A stretch of DNA of 64,000 bases, taken from Opitutaceae bacterium. GTDB taxonomy: Bacteria > Verrucomicrobiota > Verrucomicrobiia > Opitutales > Opitutaceae. The stretch spans positions 1 through 64,000 of the forward strand of contig JAWLBB010000001.1 in assembly GCA_041395105.1 (NCBI GenBank), read 5' to 3'. The notes beneath the pieces are model-generated. The model searched no databases. It saw nothing but the letters and a program-made list of their open reading frames with translations, and was not told where the DNA came from. This document shows, in pieces, positions 43,907 to 52,333 of this stretch; positions within the stretch are counted from its first letter, which is position 1; each line of letters starts with the position of its first letter. The translations under genes and the position numbers were made by a program.

Positions 43907-45136
43907 TCAGCCCTCCAGGAAATGTGCATAAACGCGGGCCGTCATAAGCAGTTCGTGGATACTGATTCGCTCGTCGACCGCGTGGTAATTGAAGCCGCCC
44001 GGCCCATAGCCGATTGTCGGCAATCCGGCCCCCTGGGCAAAGAAGTGGGAATCATTGAATCCCGAAGAGATCGAAAACGCAGGTCGCCGACGCCGGATCG
44101 CGGTGACCGACCGGGCGAACTGCGCCGGCAACGGATCACTCGGCTCAACAAAACTCGAGGGATGCCTGCAGATCGACTTCACCTCCGTTTTCAGGTCGGG
44201 AATGTCCTTTGAGGCCGCTCCGATGAAGGTGCGCAGATCCCGCTCCGCGGCGGCCAGTTCCTCGTTGGGGAGCACCCGGCGATCGATGGTGAAGGTCACG
44301 CTGCCCGGTACGGTGTTGATCTTTCCGCCGGCGGCGGTCGCGGTGACCCCGCCCACATTGATGGTCGCGCTGCGAGGCCGGCCGTCCGGCGCCATGAAGA
44401 CGATCTTTTCCAATCGCTTCTTGTAGCTTTCGAGAGCGGTCACCAGGCGACTCATCTTTTCGACTGCGTTGACCCCCCGATCCGGATGGGCACCGTGGGC
44501 CGCCTTCCCGACAACGGTGACCTCGAGCCAGACAACCCCGTTGTGACCACAGCCGATGCTCAACCCGCTGCCCCCTTCGCAGACGACCGCCCAATCCGCC
44601 CTGACCAATCCCTGTTCAACGATCCAGGAAGCGCCAAGGATACTGTCGGTCTCCTCATCGGCCGTCAGGGAAACCTCCACGTTGAAGGCGGGCTTGCGCT
44701 TCAAACCATGAAAGGCACCCAGGGCCTGGAAGAGGCTCCCGATCGCACCCTTCATGTCGGCCGATCCCCTGCCATAAAGCCAGTCACCCTCGACCACCGG
44801 CTCGAAAGGTCCGTGGGTCCAGCCGGCCGAGGCCGGGACCACATCGTAATGGGCATTGAAATGGACCGTCTTCTCCGCCCCGACATCCCAACGTCCGACG
44901 ACATTGGCCCGGGGAAATCCCACCAGGTCCGGCTGCCGATCGACCGCCTCTTTCTCCGGGACACGATGGACCGTGGCGCGAAACCCGATTCCGCGGAGAC
45001 GACGGGCAAGAAAGTCACAGATTTCCGGATAAGCGTTCCCGGGAGGATTGACGGTTTGAAAACGGATCAGTGACTGGATCAACTCAATCATCTGATCGCG
45101 GTCCTCAGTGATCCGGGCGTGCAGCGCATCGGGCAT
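43907..45136 (-). CDS. M20-family metallopeptidase (ArgE/DapE-like)
   Basis: 409 residues from the ATG at 45136 (MPDALHARITED), preferred over a GTG at 45169. The co-catalytic zinc site is spread as expected: HFNAHYDVVPA, GRGSADMKGA (D ligand), TADEETDSILGA (catalytic and ligand glutamates), and a late NDSHFFAQGAGLPTIGYGPGGFNYHAVDE with the terminal H. The dimerisation domain has HGAHPDRGVNAVEKM. Such enzymes remove acyl groups or cleave dipeptides from amino acids. Substrate unknown; no signal peptide. Confidence 0.92.
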   Translation of the reverse strand: MPDALHARITEDRDQMIELIQSLIRFQTVNPPGNAYPEICDFLARRLRGIGFRATVHRVPEKEAVDRQPDLVGFPRANVVGRWDVGAEKTVHFNAHYDVVPASAGWTHGPFEPVVEGDWLYGRGSADMKGAIGSLFQALGAFHGLKRKPAFNVEVSLTADEETDSILGASWIVEQGLVRADWAVVCEGGSGLSIGCGHNGVVWLEVTVVGKAAHGAHPDRGVNAVEKMSRLVTALESYKKRLEKIVFMAPDGRPRSATINVGGVTATAAGGKINTVPGSVTFTIDRRVLPNEELAAAERDLRTFIGAASKDIPDLKTEVKSICRHPSSFVEPSDPLPAQFARSVTAIRRRRPAFSISSGFNDSHFFAQGAGLPTIGYGPGGFNYHAVDERISIHELLMTARVYAHFLEG

Positions 45137-45274
45137 GGTGTAAAAAGGGATTCCGGCGACGAGAATCACAATAGACCTCGACGCACCGCCACTACAAGAT
45201 CAGGTATCGCCGTGATACAATCAGGCGGCTTGATTGACCAGGATTCTCATGGTTGAGTCGGACCCGCCGTCGCG

Positions 45275-46003
45275 ATGAAACCACAAACCCGCAGCAAGGC
45301 TGCCAGCTTCCTCTTCTACATTCCCTTCGCCCTGCCCATCTGGAAGGCACTCAAGGGAACCGGCGTGCGGGTGGCCGATATGCGCCGGGATTACAAACTG
45401 GCCGGCCTGGAACGCGGCGATCTCGCAGTCGATCCCATCAGCCAGTTCGAGACGTGGTTCTCCAACGCCGTCTCGTCGGGACTCACCGAGCCCAACGCGA
45501 TGATCCTGGCCACCGCAGGCTCGGACGGGCGGCCGGCCGCGCGAACCGTCCTGCTCAAGGGATTCGATTCCCGTGGTTTCGTCTTCTTCACCAACTATCA
45601 GAGTCGCAAGGGACATCACCTCGAGGAGAATCCCTGCGCCTCGCTCCTCTTTTCCTGGACCTTCCTCGAACGCCAGGTTGAGATCCGCGGACCGGTCACC
45701 CGGGTCTCTCCCGAGGAGACCGCAGACTATTTCTACACCCGGCCGATCGGCAGCCAGATCGGCGCCTGGGCCTCCGCCCAGAGCACGGTCATCGAGTCAC
45801 GGAAAGCGCTGGAAGAGAAAGTGACCGCTCTGATGGAAAAGTATCGGGGGCAGTCGGTGCCGGTGCCCCCATTCTGGGGCGGGTTTCGGGTTGAGCCCGA
45901 ATCGATCGAGTTCTGGCAGGGCCGCCCGAGCCGCCTCCACGACCGCTTCCGCTATTCCCGCCAGTCCGACAAGAGCTGGAAGGTCGAACGGCTCTCGCCC
46001 TGA
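45275..46003 (+). CDS. pdxH: Pyridoxamine 5'-phosphate oxidase
   Basis: 242 residues. The PdxH core is complete: MRRDYKLAGLERGDLAVDPISQFETWF, MILATAGSDGRPAARTVLLKGFD, GFVFFTNYQSRKGHHLEENPCASLLFSW, and the FMN/PLP C-terminal WQGRPSRLHDRF signature. It oxidises pyridoxine or pyridoxamine phosphate to PLP. The N-terminus from the ATG at 45275 carries about 30 extra residues with a hydrophobic stretch (ASFLFYIPFALPIWKAL). Homology begins around VADMRRDY, so the start is not secure. It ends four bases from the convergent channel-like gene. Confidence 0.95.
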   Translation: MKPQTRSKAASFLFYIPFALPIWKALKGTGVRVADMRRDYKLAGLERGDLAVDPISQFETWFSNAVSSGLTEPNAMILATAGSDGRPAARTVLLKGFDSRGFVFFTNYQSRKGHHLEENPCASLLFSWTFLERQVEIRGPVTRVSPEETADYFYTRPIGSQIGAWASAQSTVIESRKALEEKVTALMEKYRGQSVPVPPFWGGFRVEPESIEFWQGRPSRLHDRFRYSRQSDKSWKVERLSP

Positions 46004-46006
46004 GTC

Positions 46007-46711
46007 CTACTTCTCCGGTTCTTCGTCAGTGGGTTCCTCTTCGTGCTCCGCGTCCAGCTCACGAAGCCTCCTCTTCCACATGACCTCCACGGCAGACTTG
46101 CTTCCAAGTCCGAAAGCCAGCACGACGGTCAGCGCGATCGTGCCGAAAGCGATGAAGAAGGCTCCGGTCACAATACCCACTGCGATATCCAACTGGACGA
46201 GTGCGATGGCGGAGGTGACCACGATGATCGACGAAAAGACGATGCGGCCAACCAGGCGCGCCCGCTCGAATTCCTCCTGATAAAGCGATCGACGAACCGA
46301 TTTGGACGCGGCCGCCGCGATGCCCCAACCGACCAGCATGATGATGGACGAGGCGACCAGACGCGGAATGAGCACGACAAAGCGTTCGAGCATCTCCGAG
46401 AGAACGGTCAGCCGCCAGATGACGGTCGCGTTGTCGAGGAAGATGAGGAAGATGACCCCCCCGGTCAGCGTTCCCAGGAAGGCGAACAGAGAGTGACGCA
46501 CATCCCCCTTGTCGACCGCCTGCCCCCATCCGAGGCGCACCATGACCCGGTCGATTCTTGACAGAATCAAAAGGCGGACGACGAGTTTGGCGCCCAACCA
46601 GGCCACAACCAGACCGAGCACGAAAACGATGAGGCCCGCCAGCAGGTTCGGCATGTAGTCGCCGATCTGGTCGACGACGTCATTGACGGAGGGGATGTCT
46701 TTCTCGCTCAT
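46007..46711 (-). CDS. Small mechanosensitive-channel-like membrane protein (TM-helix repeat, CmpX-like)
   Basis: 234 residues with about four or five transmembrane helices. It repeats the pattern P-x-LLAGLIVFVLGLVVAWLGAKL and IPRLVASSIIMLVGWGIAAAASKSVR, the TM_helix module found in MscS-related and CmpX proteins. It lacks the cytoplasmic MscS beta domain and ends in an acidic tail (LDAEHEEEPTDEEPEK). It may be a small conductance channel or regulator. It lies 30 bp after the permease-Usp gene on the same strand, so they probably form an operon. Confidence 0.85.
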   Translation of the reverse strand: MSEKDIPSVNDVVDQIGDYMPNLLAGLIVFVLGLVVAWLGAKLVVRLLILSRIDRVMVRLGWGQAVDKGDVRHSLFAFLGTLTGGVIFLIFLDNATVIWRLTVLSEMLERFVVLIPRLVASSIIMLVGWGIAAAASKSVRRSLYQEEFERARLVGRIVFSSIIVVTSAIALVQLDIAVGIVTGAFFIAFGTIALTVVLAFGLGSKSAVEVMWKRRLRELDAEHEEEPTDEEPEK

Positions 46712-46741
46712 GATGTGCGCAGGTAATTCCTGGAGGGGTTC

Positions 46742-48979
46742 TCAGTTCTTCAGCCAACGCTTGGGATCCGCCGACATTTCGTAAACAGTGATGACGGGTT
46801 TGGAGGTACGATCAGCCAGTTCCAGCGGCAAGGCGTAACCAAGCAGCTGCTCCAGCAGTCCGGCCTCCGTCCCTCCAATCACCACCAGATCCGCCTCCCT
46901 GGCCTCGTGAATCAGGCCGTTGATGATGTCAGTATGGGGAACGACGATCCGCTCCGCATCCGGATGGCGTTCACCGAGGGCATGGGCCATCCGCTTCTCC
47001 GCCGCAAGGTGGTCGCGGGATGACGCATTCGGCGACACGATGTGAACCGCACGCACTCGTCCCTGGTAGACACCGGCCAGCGCGTCGGCAAAATCGGCGG
47101 TCAACTGCGAATTGGGGCCCGTCGCGAAGGGAAAGAGCACTCGGTCAATCTTCTTCGGCCAGCGGTCGGCACTGACCACCATGACCTGCGCCGGTGCCGA
47201 GCGGACAACCCGGTCCACCGCCGTCGCGGCGAAGCGCTCGAGAAAACCGGCTTTCCGCGGGCGGCCGGTGACGATCAGGTTGCACTTCTCCTCCAGTGCG
47301 GTCTCGATGATCCCGTAGGAGATCCGGTGGGATATCTTCACCACCGTCTTGATGGGAAGTCCGTCCGCCTTGAAGTCGACGAGGATCGCGGCGAGTTGTT
47401 CCTGGGCTTCGGCGACCGAATTGAGGCCTTGGGCCAATCCTTCATGCTCGTCGACCTCGACCACGGTCAACGCGATCAATTCCCCATCATAATGCCGGGC
47501 CACCGAAGCGGCGGCCCCCAGAACAGTCGGGGCCGTCCGCGGATTGCCGATGGCGACGAGAATCCGGTAATCGCGGCGCTCCGCCGCTTGCCGCACCTCA
47601 ACCATCTGGGCGTAGGATCGATCGCGCCGCCGGGAATACCCGTAAAAGACACCCAGGCCGAGGCCGATCCAGATCCCGGCGCTCAACCAGCCCATCGGGC
47701 TGTAGACAAAGAGATAAACCGCCAGGGCCAACTGGGCGATGATGCCCAAGATCGGGATAACCGGGACCCAGGGGACTTTGAATCCGCGATGCAGGTCGGG
47801 ACGCTTTTTCCGCAGGGTGATGACAGCAGCGAGGACTTGAATGAACAGGAGCAGGAAGAGGATGTTGGCCGCGCTGGCCACCGTCTCGATCGGCAGGGCC
47901 ACCGCCATGAAGATGGTCAGCAGTCCGGAAACCAGAATGGCCCAATGAGGAGTCTTGCAGCGTTCGTGGATGCCGGCGAAGAACGCCGGCAGATTCCGGT
48001 CGCGCCCCATCGCCAATGAGACCCTTGACGAGGAATAGATGGTGGCGTTGAGCGCGCTCATGGTCGACAGCAGGCCCCCGATCAGGATCATGATCCCGCC
48101 TCCCTTGAAGAAGCTCCGGGCGACATCGACCAGCGCCGTTTCCTTCTGGAGCCCGAGGAATTCCCAGGTGGGCATCCCTTCCGGGGTCTGCACTGCGCCG
48201 ATCGCCACGAAAGCCACCAGCAGGTAAATCGGGACCACAATGAGAAGCGACAGGAAGATGGCCTTCGGAATGTTCCGCGCCGGGTTCTGCACCTCCTCGC
48301 TGCACTGCGCGATGATTTCATACCCTTCAAACGCGATGAAGGTCAGCCCCATCGCCACGAAGATGCTGCCGAAACCATTCGGCAGGGGATCATCCAGGAA
48401 CCGCGCCTGCCAGTCGGGCTGCCTCAGGGTCGCCCAGATCCCGAATCCAATGAAAACGATCAGAACAAGGATCTTCCCGGCGGTCACGATATTCCCGGCA
48501 CCACCCGCTTCGGAGGCGCCCCGGTAATTGATGTAGCAGAAAGCCACGACCACCAGCACAGCCATCCATTTCTCCATCGGAAGGAAGGGGGTCTGAAAGT
48601 GCTGCAGGCCAACCACCGGCAGGACCTCCTTGAGGTAGGCGCCGAATCCAAGCGCATAGAGAGCGCAGGCCACCACGTAGGCGAACCAGGCCATCCATCC
48701 ACTCATGAATCCCTGAGGGTCCTTCAGGCCCTGCTTCACGTAGAGATAGCCGCCCCCTGCCTCGTGGAAACAACTGCCCAGCTCCGCGTAAGCCGCTGCC
48801 GCAAAAAGTGTGACCAGCCCATTGAGCAGGAAGACCACGATCAACCCCGGACCCGACACACCCGCCGCGATGCCCGTGAGCACAAAGATGCCGGCTCCGA
48901 TCATCGCGCCGACACCGATCATGGTGACATCCACCAATCGCATTTCGCGACTCAGGCGGACTTCTGAGGACGACGGCAT
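46742..48979 (-). CDS. Amino-acid (APC) permease fused to two universal stress protein domains
   Basis: 745 residues from the ATG at 48979 (MPSSSEVRLSREMRL). The first 450 or so form a 12-helix APC transporter: VTMIGVGAMIGAGIFVLTGIAAG, FIAFEGYEIIAQCSEEVQNPARNIPKAI and a SALNATIYSSSRVSLAMGRD segment. Two C-terminal UspA domains follow: one from about 465 (YRILVAIGNPRTAPTVLGAAASVARHYDGEL), one from about 600 (IDRVLFPFATGPNSQLTADFADALAGVYQGRVRAVHI). The Usp pair probably senses nucleotides and gates transport. Similar fusions are known in bacteria and archaea. Confidence 0.92.
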   Translation of the reverse strand: MPSSSEVRLSREMRLVDVTMIGVGAMIGAGIFVLTGIAAGVSGPGLIVVFLLNGLVTLFAAAAYAELGSCFHEAGGGYLYVKQGLKDPQGFMSGWMAWFAYVVACALYALGFGAYLKEVLPVVGLQHFQTPFLPMEKWMAVLVVVAFCYINYRGASEAGGAGNIVTAGKILVLIVFIGFGIWATLRQPDWQARFLDDPLPNGFGSIFVAMGLTFIAFEGYEIIAQCSEEVQNPARNIPKAIFLSLLIVVPIYLLVAFVAIGAVQTPEGMPTWEFLGLQKETALVDVARSFFKGGGIMILIGGLLSTMSALNATIYSSSRVSLAMGRDRNLPAFFAGIHERCKTPHWAILVSGLLTIFMAVALPIETVASAANILFLLLFIQVLAAVITLRKKRPDLHRGFKVPWVPVIPILGIIAQLALAVYLFVYSPMGWLSAGIWIGLGLGVFYGYSRRRDRSYAQMVEVRQAAERRDYRILVAIGNPRTAPTVLGAAASVARHYDGELIALTVVEVDEHEGLAQGLNSVAEAQEQLAAILVDFKADGLPIKTVVKISHRISYGIIETALEEKCNLIVTGRPRKAGFLERFAATAVDRVVRSAPAQVMVVSADRWPKKIDRVLFPFATGPNSQLTADFADALAGVYQGRVRAVHIVSPNASSRDHLAAEKRMAHALGERHPDAERIVVPHTDIINGLIHEAREADLVVIGGTEAGLLEQLLGYALPLELADRTSKPVITVYEMSADPKRWLKN

Positions 48980-49070
48980 GAGGTGGGGAAGTGAAGGCCG
49001 GAAGATGCTATACCCGCAGACCTGGGGGACGGAAGCGAAATCGATGCCCGTCCATTGCGGAATCCTTCCG

Positions 49071-49967
49071 TCAAGCAGAGTCCGGCCCGAATGGCACCCA
49101 ATCGGCGAATCGCCGGTACTCCGCAGCGATCTGTTCAGGATCGCCCTTCCCCGGATGGACGAAGTGACGGTAGGCGAGCCGGAGGATCTCCCCTTTCTTG
49201 AGGTCGAGGGGCTCATCCCGGATGATCGCAGCATTCATTCCCTGGATGTACTTCTCCGTCCAGGTCAGCCAGGGCGTGGGATGGCGCCGGTTGGTCGGGT
49301 GGTCCATCAAGGTCAGCCCGCCCCAATGCTGGAAGTTGTGCGGGTCCGGAATACCATCCAGCCACCAGGTGTAGTCGGTCCAGGGAGCCCGGTAGCGGTG
49401 GGCTTCCGGCCAGGTGGTCTCCCCCTGGGTGTTGCGCAGTTCCGGCTCCACCGTCCGCACGAAACGAACGGTCATCCCGGCATAGCCGCCCCATTCGATG
49501 TGCCGGTCGAGGTGGACGTCAACCAGCGGTGTGAAGGTCAGCTCCCAATCGATGAAACGCAACCGCCCCGCGTCCTTCTGTGTGTAGGTGATCCGGCGCT
49601 CGTCGCGGATGAGCGGATCCCCTTCCGGCTTGATCCACTCGATCACATTGGTGAGGCGGACCCGATCCACCCCGGGCTCCTCCACCGCAATCGATACATT
49701 CCGGGTCGTCGCCCAGGGGTGACCGGATCCTTCCTGATCCCAGGCGTTGAGCCCGTTGATATATTTCCAGGAAAAGTACATCCCGCAATGCCAGGGGTGG
49801 TCGCCGGGACGGATCATGGTAACGGGATGGGCACCCGGCAGATAGACCGGATGGCAATAGGGATAGAGATCCACCTCGCCATAGCGGTAGGTAAAGAGCG
49901 GTTCCGTGCCATCATGCACCGTGACCGCGCGATTGAAATCGTGAGTGATCCTCAACTGAGGTGACAT
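49071..49967 (-). CDS. PmoA-family (DUF6807) protein
   Basis: 298 residues from the ATG at 49967 (MSPQLRITHDFN). A beta-rich domain with DLYPYCHPVYLPGAHPVTMIRPGDHPWHCGMYFSWKYING, WGGYAGMTVRF and GGLTLMDHPTNRRHPTPW, all typical of DUF6807/PmoA proteins. These occur in Verrucomicrobia and Planctomycetes near sugar-degradation genes and are often mislabelled as methane-oxidation proteins. Several conserved histidines could bind metal. No signal peptide. Function unknown; a carbohydrate-related role is plausible. Confidence 0.88.
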   Translation of the reverse strand: MSPQLRITHDFNRAVTVHDGTEPLFTYRYGEVDLYPYCHPVYLPGAHPVTMIRPGDHPWHCGMYFSWKYINGLNAWDQEGSGHPWATTRNVSIAVEEPGVDRVRLTNVIEWIKPEGDPLIRDERRITYTQKDAGRLRFIDWELTFTPLVDVHLDRHIEWGGYAGMTVRFVRTVEPELRNTQGETTWPEAHRYRAPWTDYTWWLDGIPDPHNFQHWGGLTLMDHPTNRRHPTPWLTWTEKYIQGMNAAIIRDEPLDLKKGEILRLAYRHFVHPGKGDPEQIAAEYRRFADWVPFGPDSA

Positions 49968-50168
49968 GAGGGGAAGTTGAAGCGAAACGCCCCCCGAAAG
50001 CAAAGCTTCCAGGAATTTCCTCACCTCTCAGGCCAGCCTCCGAGGATTGACGGCAGAACCCATTCTCACGAAAATACCGGGAATGAATGACGGCGCGGCA
50101 CCACTGAACCGGACTGCATCGCGGCCGGGCCGGGCCGCCCCTCACTTTCCCTGTTACCATTTCCTCCG

Positions 50169-50672
50169 ATGAACCTCTTCCTGATGCGACATGCCCACGC
50201 CGTGAGCGAATACGAGGACGTCAGCCGCCCTCTGAGCCCGCGCGGGCAGGCCCAGGTCAGGATCGTCGGCGAGCATTTTGACAACCGGGGCCTGATCGAC
50301 GCCACCAAGATCTGGCACAGTCCGCTCCAACGTGCCCGCGAAACGGCGGAGTTGTTCGTCCGCTACGCCAACCTCGCGGGGTTCTGCCGGGAGGTCGAAG
50401 GACTCGAACCCTTCGATGATGTCCGGGGGGTGGCCCGCCGCCTCTCCGGTTTCAACTACCCTTTGATGATCGTCGGTCACGAACCGCATCTCGGGCGCCT
50501 CGTCTCTCTTCTGGTCAGTGGAACGGTCGACCACGAGATCATCCACTTCCATAAGGGCGGCATCTGCTGCCTCAAGCGAGTCGAGACCAGATCCCAGGCC
50601 CGACTCTGGAGCCTGCATTGGTACCTGACCCCCGGTCTGCTTCTGCGCGAGGATCCCTACCAGGAATCCTGA
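50169..50672 (+). CDS. sixA: Histidine phosphatase, SixA-like
   Basis: 167 residues. The RHG phosphatase core is at the N-terminus (LFLMRHAHA, catalytic H8), followed by RPLSPRGQAQ, IWHSPLQRARETAELF and the second histidine in IVGHEPHLGRL. This spacing and size fit SixA, which dephosphorylates the HPt domain of phosphorelay kinases in enterobacteria. Whether the same target applies here is unknown. The downstream epimerase-like gene starts nine bases later, so they share an operon. Confidence 0.88.
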   Translation: MNLFLMRHAHAVSEYEDVSRPLSPRGQAQVRIVGEHFDNRGLIDATKIWHSPLQRARETAELFVRYANLAGFCREVEGLEPFDDVRGVARRLSGFNYPLMIVGHEPHLGRLVSLLVSGTVDHEIIHFHKGGICCLKRVETRSQARLWSLHWYLTPGLLLREDPYQES

Positions 50673-50681
50673 TTGCATCCC

Positions 50682-51602
50682 ATGCGCATCCTGCTTCTCG
50701 GCGGATCCGGGCTGGTCGGCTCCAATCTTGCTCCCCTCGCCCATAAACGCGGACATCAAACCATTGCCTGGTCCGGCTCCTGGCCGGGAGAAATTCCCGG
50801 GGCAGAGCGGACCGTTCGGATCGACCTGACCGATCTCGACGCGGTGCAATCGGCCATTCTCGACCTTTTCCCGGACGCCATCATCAACGCGGCCGGGGTG
50901 ACCGAACCCGCGCACTGCCAACAGGACCCCCGGGGATCCGCCCTCCTCAACGTGGAGCTTCCGGAGCGGCTGGCCCGGCTCGCCCATCACCTGAGCGCCC
51001 GCTTCATCCATTTCTCCAGCGAACAGGTCTTCGATGGCTCCCGACCTCCCTACCGGGCCGCCGACAAGCCGGACCCGACAAACCTCTATGGGCGACAGAA
51101 GGCCGAATCCGAGAAGCGGGTCCTCGACGCCGCCCCCGAGACCGCCATCGTCCTGCGCGTCCCCCTCCTGACCGGCAACAGCCTGAGGGGAACCCGCAGC
51201 CTTCATGAACGCCTCTTCGGCCTCTGGTCCCGGAATCAGGCCGCACGGCTTTACCACGATGAAATCCGGCAACCCTGCAGCGCGGACAACCTTGCCGCCC
51301 TCGCGGTCGAACTCTGCGAACGCAACGATCTCCAGGGAATTCAGCACTGGGCCGGGGCCGAACCCCTCTCCCGATTCGAAATGGGCCGACGCATCCTGCA
51401 ACGATTCGGCCTGCCGGAGGACCTCGTCATCCGGTCCTCCCGGCTCGACGACCCCGAAAGCACGCATCGTCCGGCCGACCTTTCAATGGATCTCACCGGT
51501 CTCGCCGGGATCGTGAAAACCCCGCGGCAAGACTTTGCCGATCAACTCGATCGCATGATCGTGCCCATTCCCTTCCGCGAATGGTTCAACACCCTCGGGT
51601 GA
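50682..51602 (+). CDS. NAD(P)-dependent sugar-nucleotide reductase/epimerase (RfbD-like)
   Basis: 306 residues from the ATG at 50682; a TTG at 50673 lies just ahead. Extended SDR fold: LLLGGSGLVGSNLA (GxxGxxG), INAAGVTEPAHCQQ, FSSEQVFDG, and YGRQKAESEKRVL with the catalytic Y-x3-K. The pattern and C-terminal half are closest to dTDP-4-dehydrorhamnose reductase (RfbD/RmlD). It would reduce a nucleotide-linked keto sugar, or act on another substrate. The GTG of the next gene overlaps its TGA. Confidence 0.88.
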   Translation: MRILLLGGSGLVGSNLAPLAHKRGHQTIAWSGSWPGEIPGAERTVRIDLTDLDAVQSAILDLFPDAIINAAGVTEPAHCQQDPRGSALLNVELPERLARLAHHLSARFIHFSSEQVFDGSRPPYRAADKPDPTNLYGRQKAESEKRVLDAAPETAIVLRVPLLTGNSLRGTRSLHERLFGLWSRNQAARLYHDEIRQPCSADNLAALAVELCERNDLQGIQHWAGAEPLSRFEMGRRILQRFGLPEDLVIRSSRLDDPESTHRPADLSMDLTGLAGIVKTPRQDFADQLDRMIVPIPFREWFNTLG

Positions 51603-52318
51603 ACGACCGCAAACCCACGGACCCGATGCTGCTTCATCTCCTTCCCGACCGGACCGCCGACGCGGCCGAGAACATGGCGCTCGATTTCCTCATGCTGCAA
51701 CGGTATCCGGACGCCGACCACCTCCGGCTCCGGCATTACGACTGGCGACGCCCGGCCTGCACCTTCGGCTACAGCCAGAAAATCGCCTTTGTCCGGGCGC
51801 AACTCCCGCAGCCCGGCCTCGACCTGACCCGGCGGGCGACCGGCGGCGGCATCGTCGATCACACCGAAGACTGGACCTTCTGCCTCGTCATCCCGAGAGC
51901 CCACCCTCTCTGGGCCGATCCCGGCCCGAGCGTCTACCGAAGTATTCATGAATCCATGACACATGCCCTGCGAGGGCTCGGTGGGCGGGTCCGGCTCGAA
52001 TCGCGGACCCCGGAGGCCCCGGCCGGCGTCTGCTTCAACCGGGCCGAGATCAATGACGTGGTTCTGGAGTCGACCGGAGCCAAGGTGGCGGGAGCGGCCA
52101 TGAAGCGCAACAAACGCGGCCTGCTCTTTCAGGGTTCGATCTGGAAACCCCTTCTGCCCGATCTCGACTGGGAGGCATTCGGAGAGGCATACGCCCACCG
52201 CCTGGCGGCCGATGCCGGGGTCCGGGTGGAAGAACCCGGATGGCCGGACTTCGACCCCGATGAGGAGTCCGGCCTGATCGACCAGTATGCGTCCAGCGAG
52301 TGGATCGAAGCGCGGTGA
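51599..52318 (+). CDS. Lipoate-protein ligase A-like / biotin-lipoate transferase-family protein
   Basis: 239 residues from a GTG at 51599 that overlaps the preceding TGA (GTGA). An internal ATG at 51626 (MLLHLLPDRTADAAENMALD) is an alternative. LPDRTADAAENMALDFLML is followed by the diagnostic RRATGGGIVDHTEDWTFCLVIP, the lipoyl-binding loop of LplA/LipB-type enzymes, and a late KVAGAAMKRNKRGLLFQGSI. It would attach lipoate or octanoate to a carrier lysine. A lipoyl-domain substrate is not encoded nearby. Confidence 0.9.
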   Translation: MNDRKPTDPMLLHLLPDRTADAAENMALDFLMLQRYPDADHLRLRHYDWRRPACTFGYSQKIAFVRAQLPQPGLDLTRRATGGGIVDHTEDWTFCLVIPRAHPLWADPGPSVYRSIHESMTHALRGLGGRVRLESRTPEAPAGVCFNRAEINDVVLESTGAKVAGAAMKRNKRGLLFQGSIWKPLLPDLDWEAFGEAYAHRLAADAGVRVEEPGWPDFDPDEESGLIDQYASSEWIEAR

Positions 52319-52333
52319 GGATCGGATGCGGTC

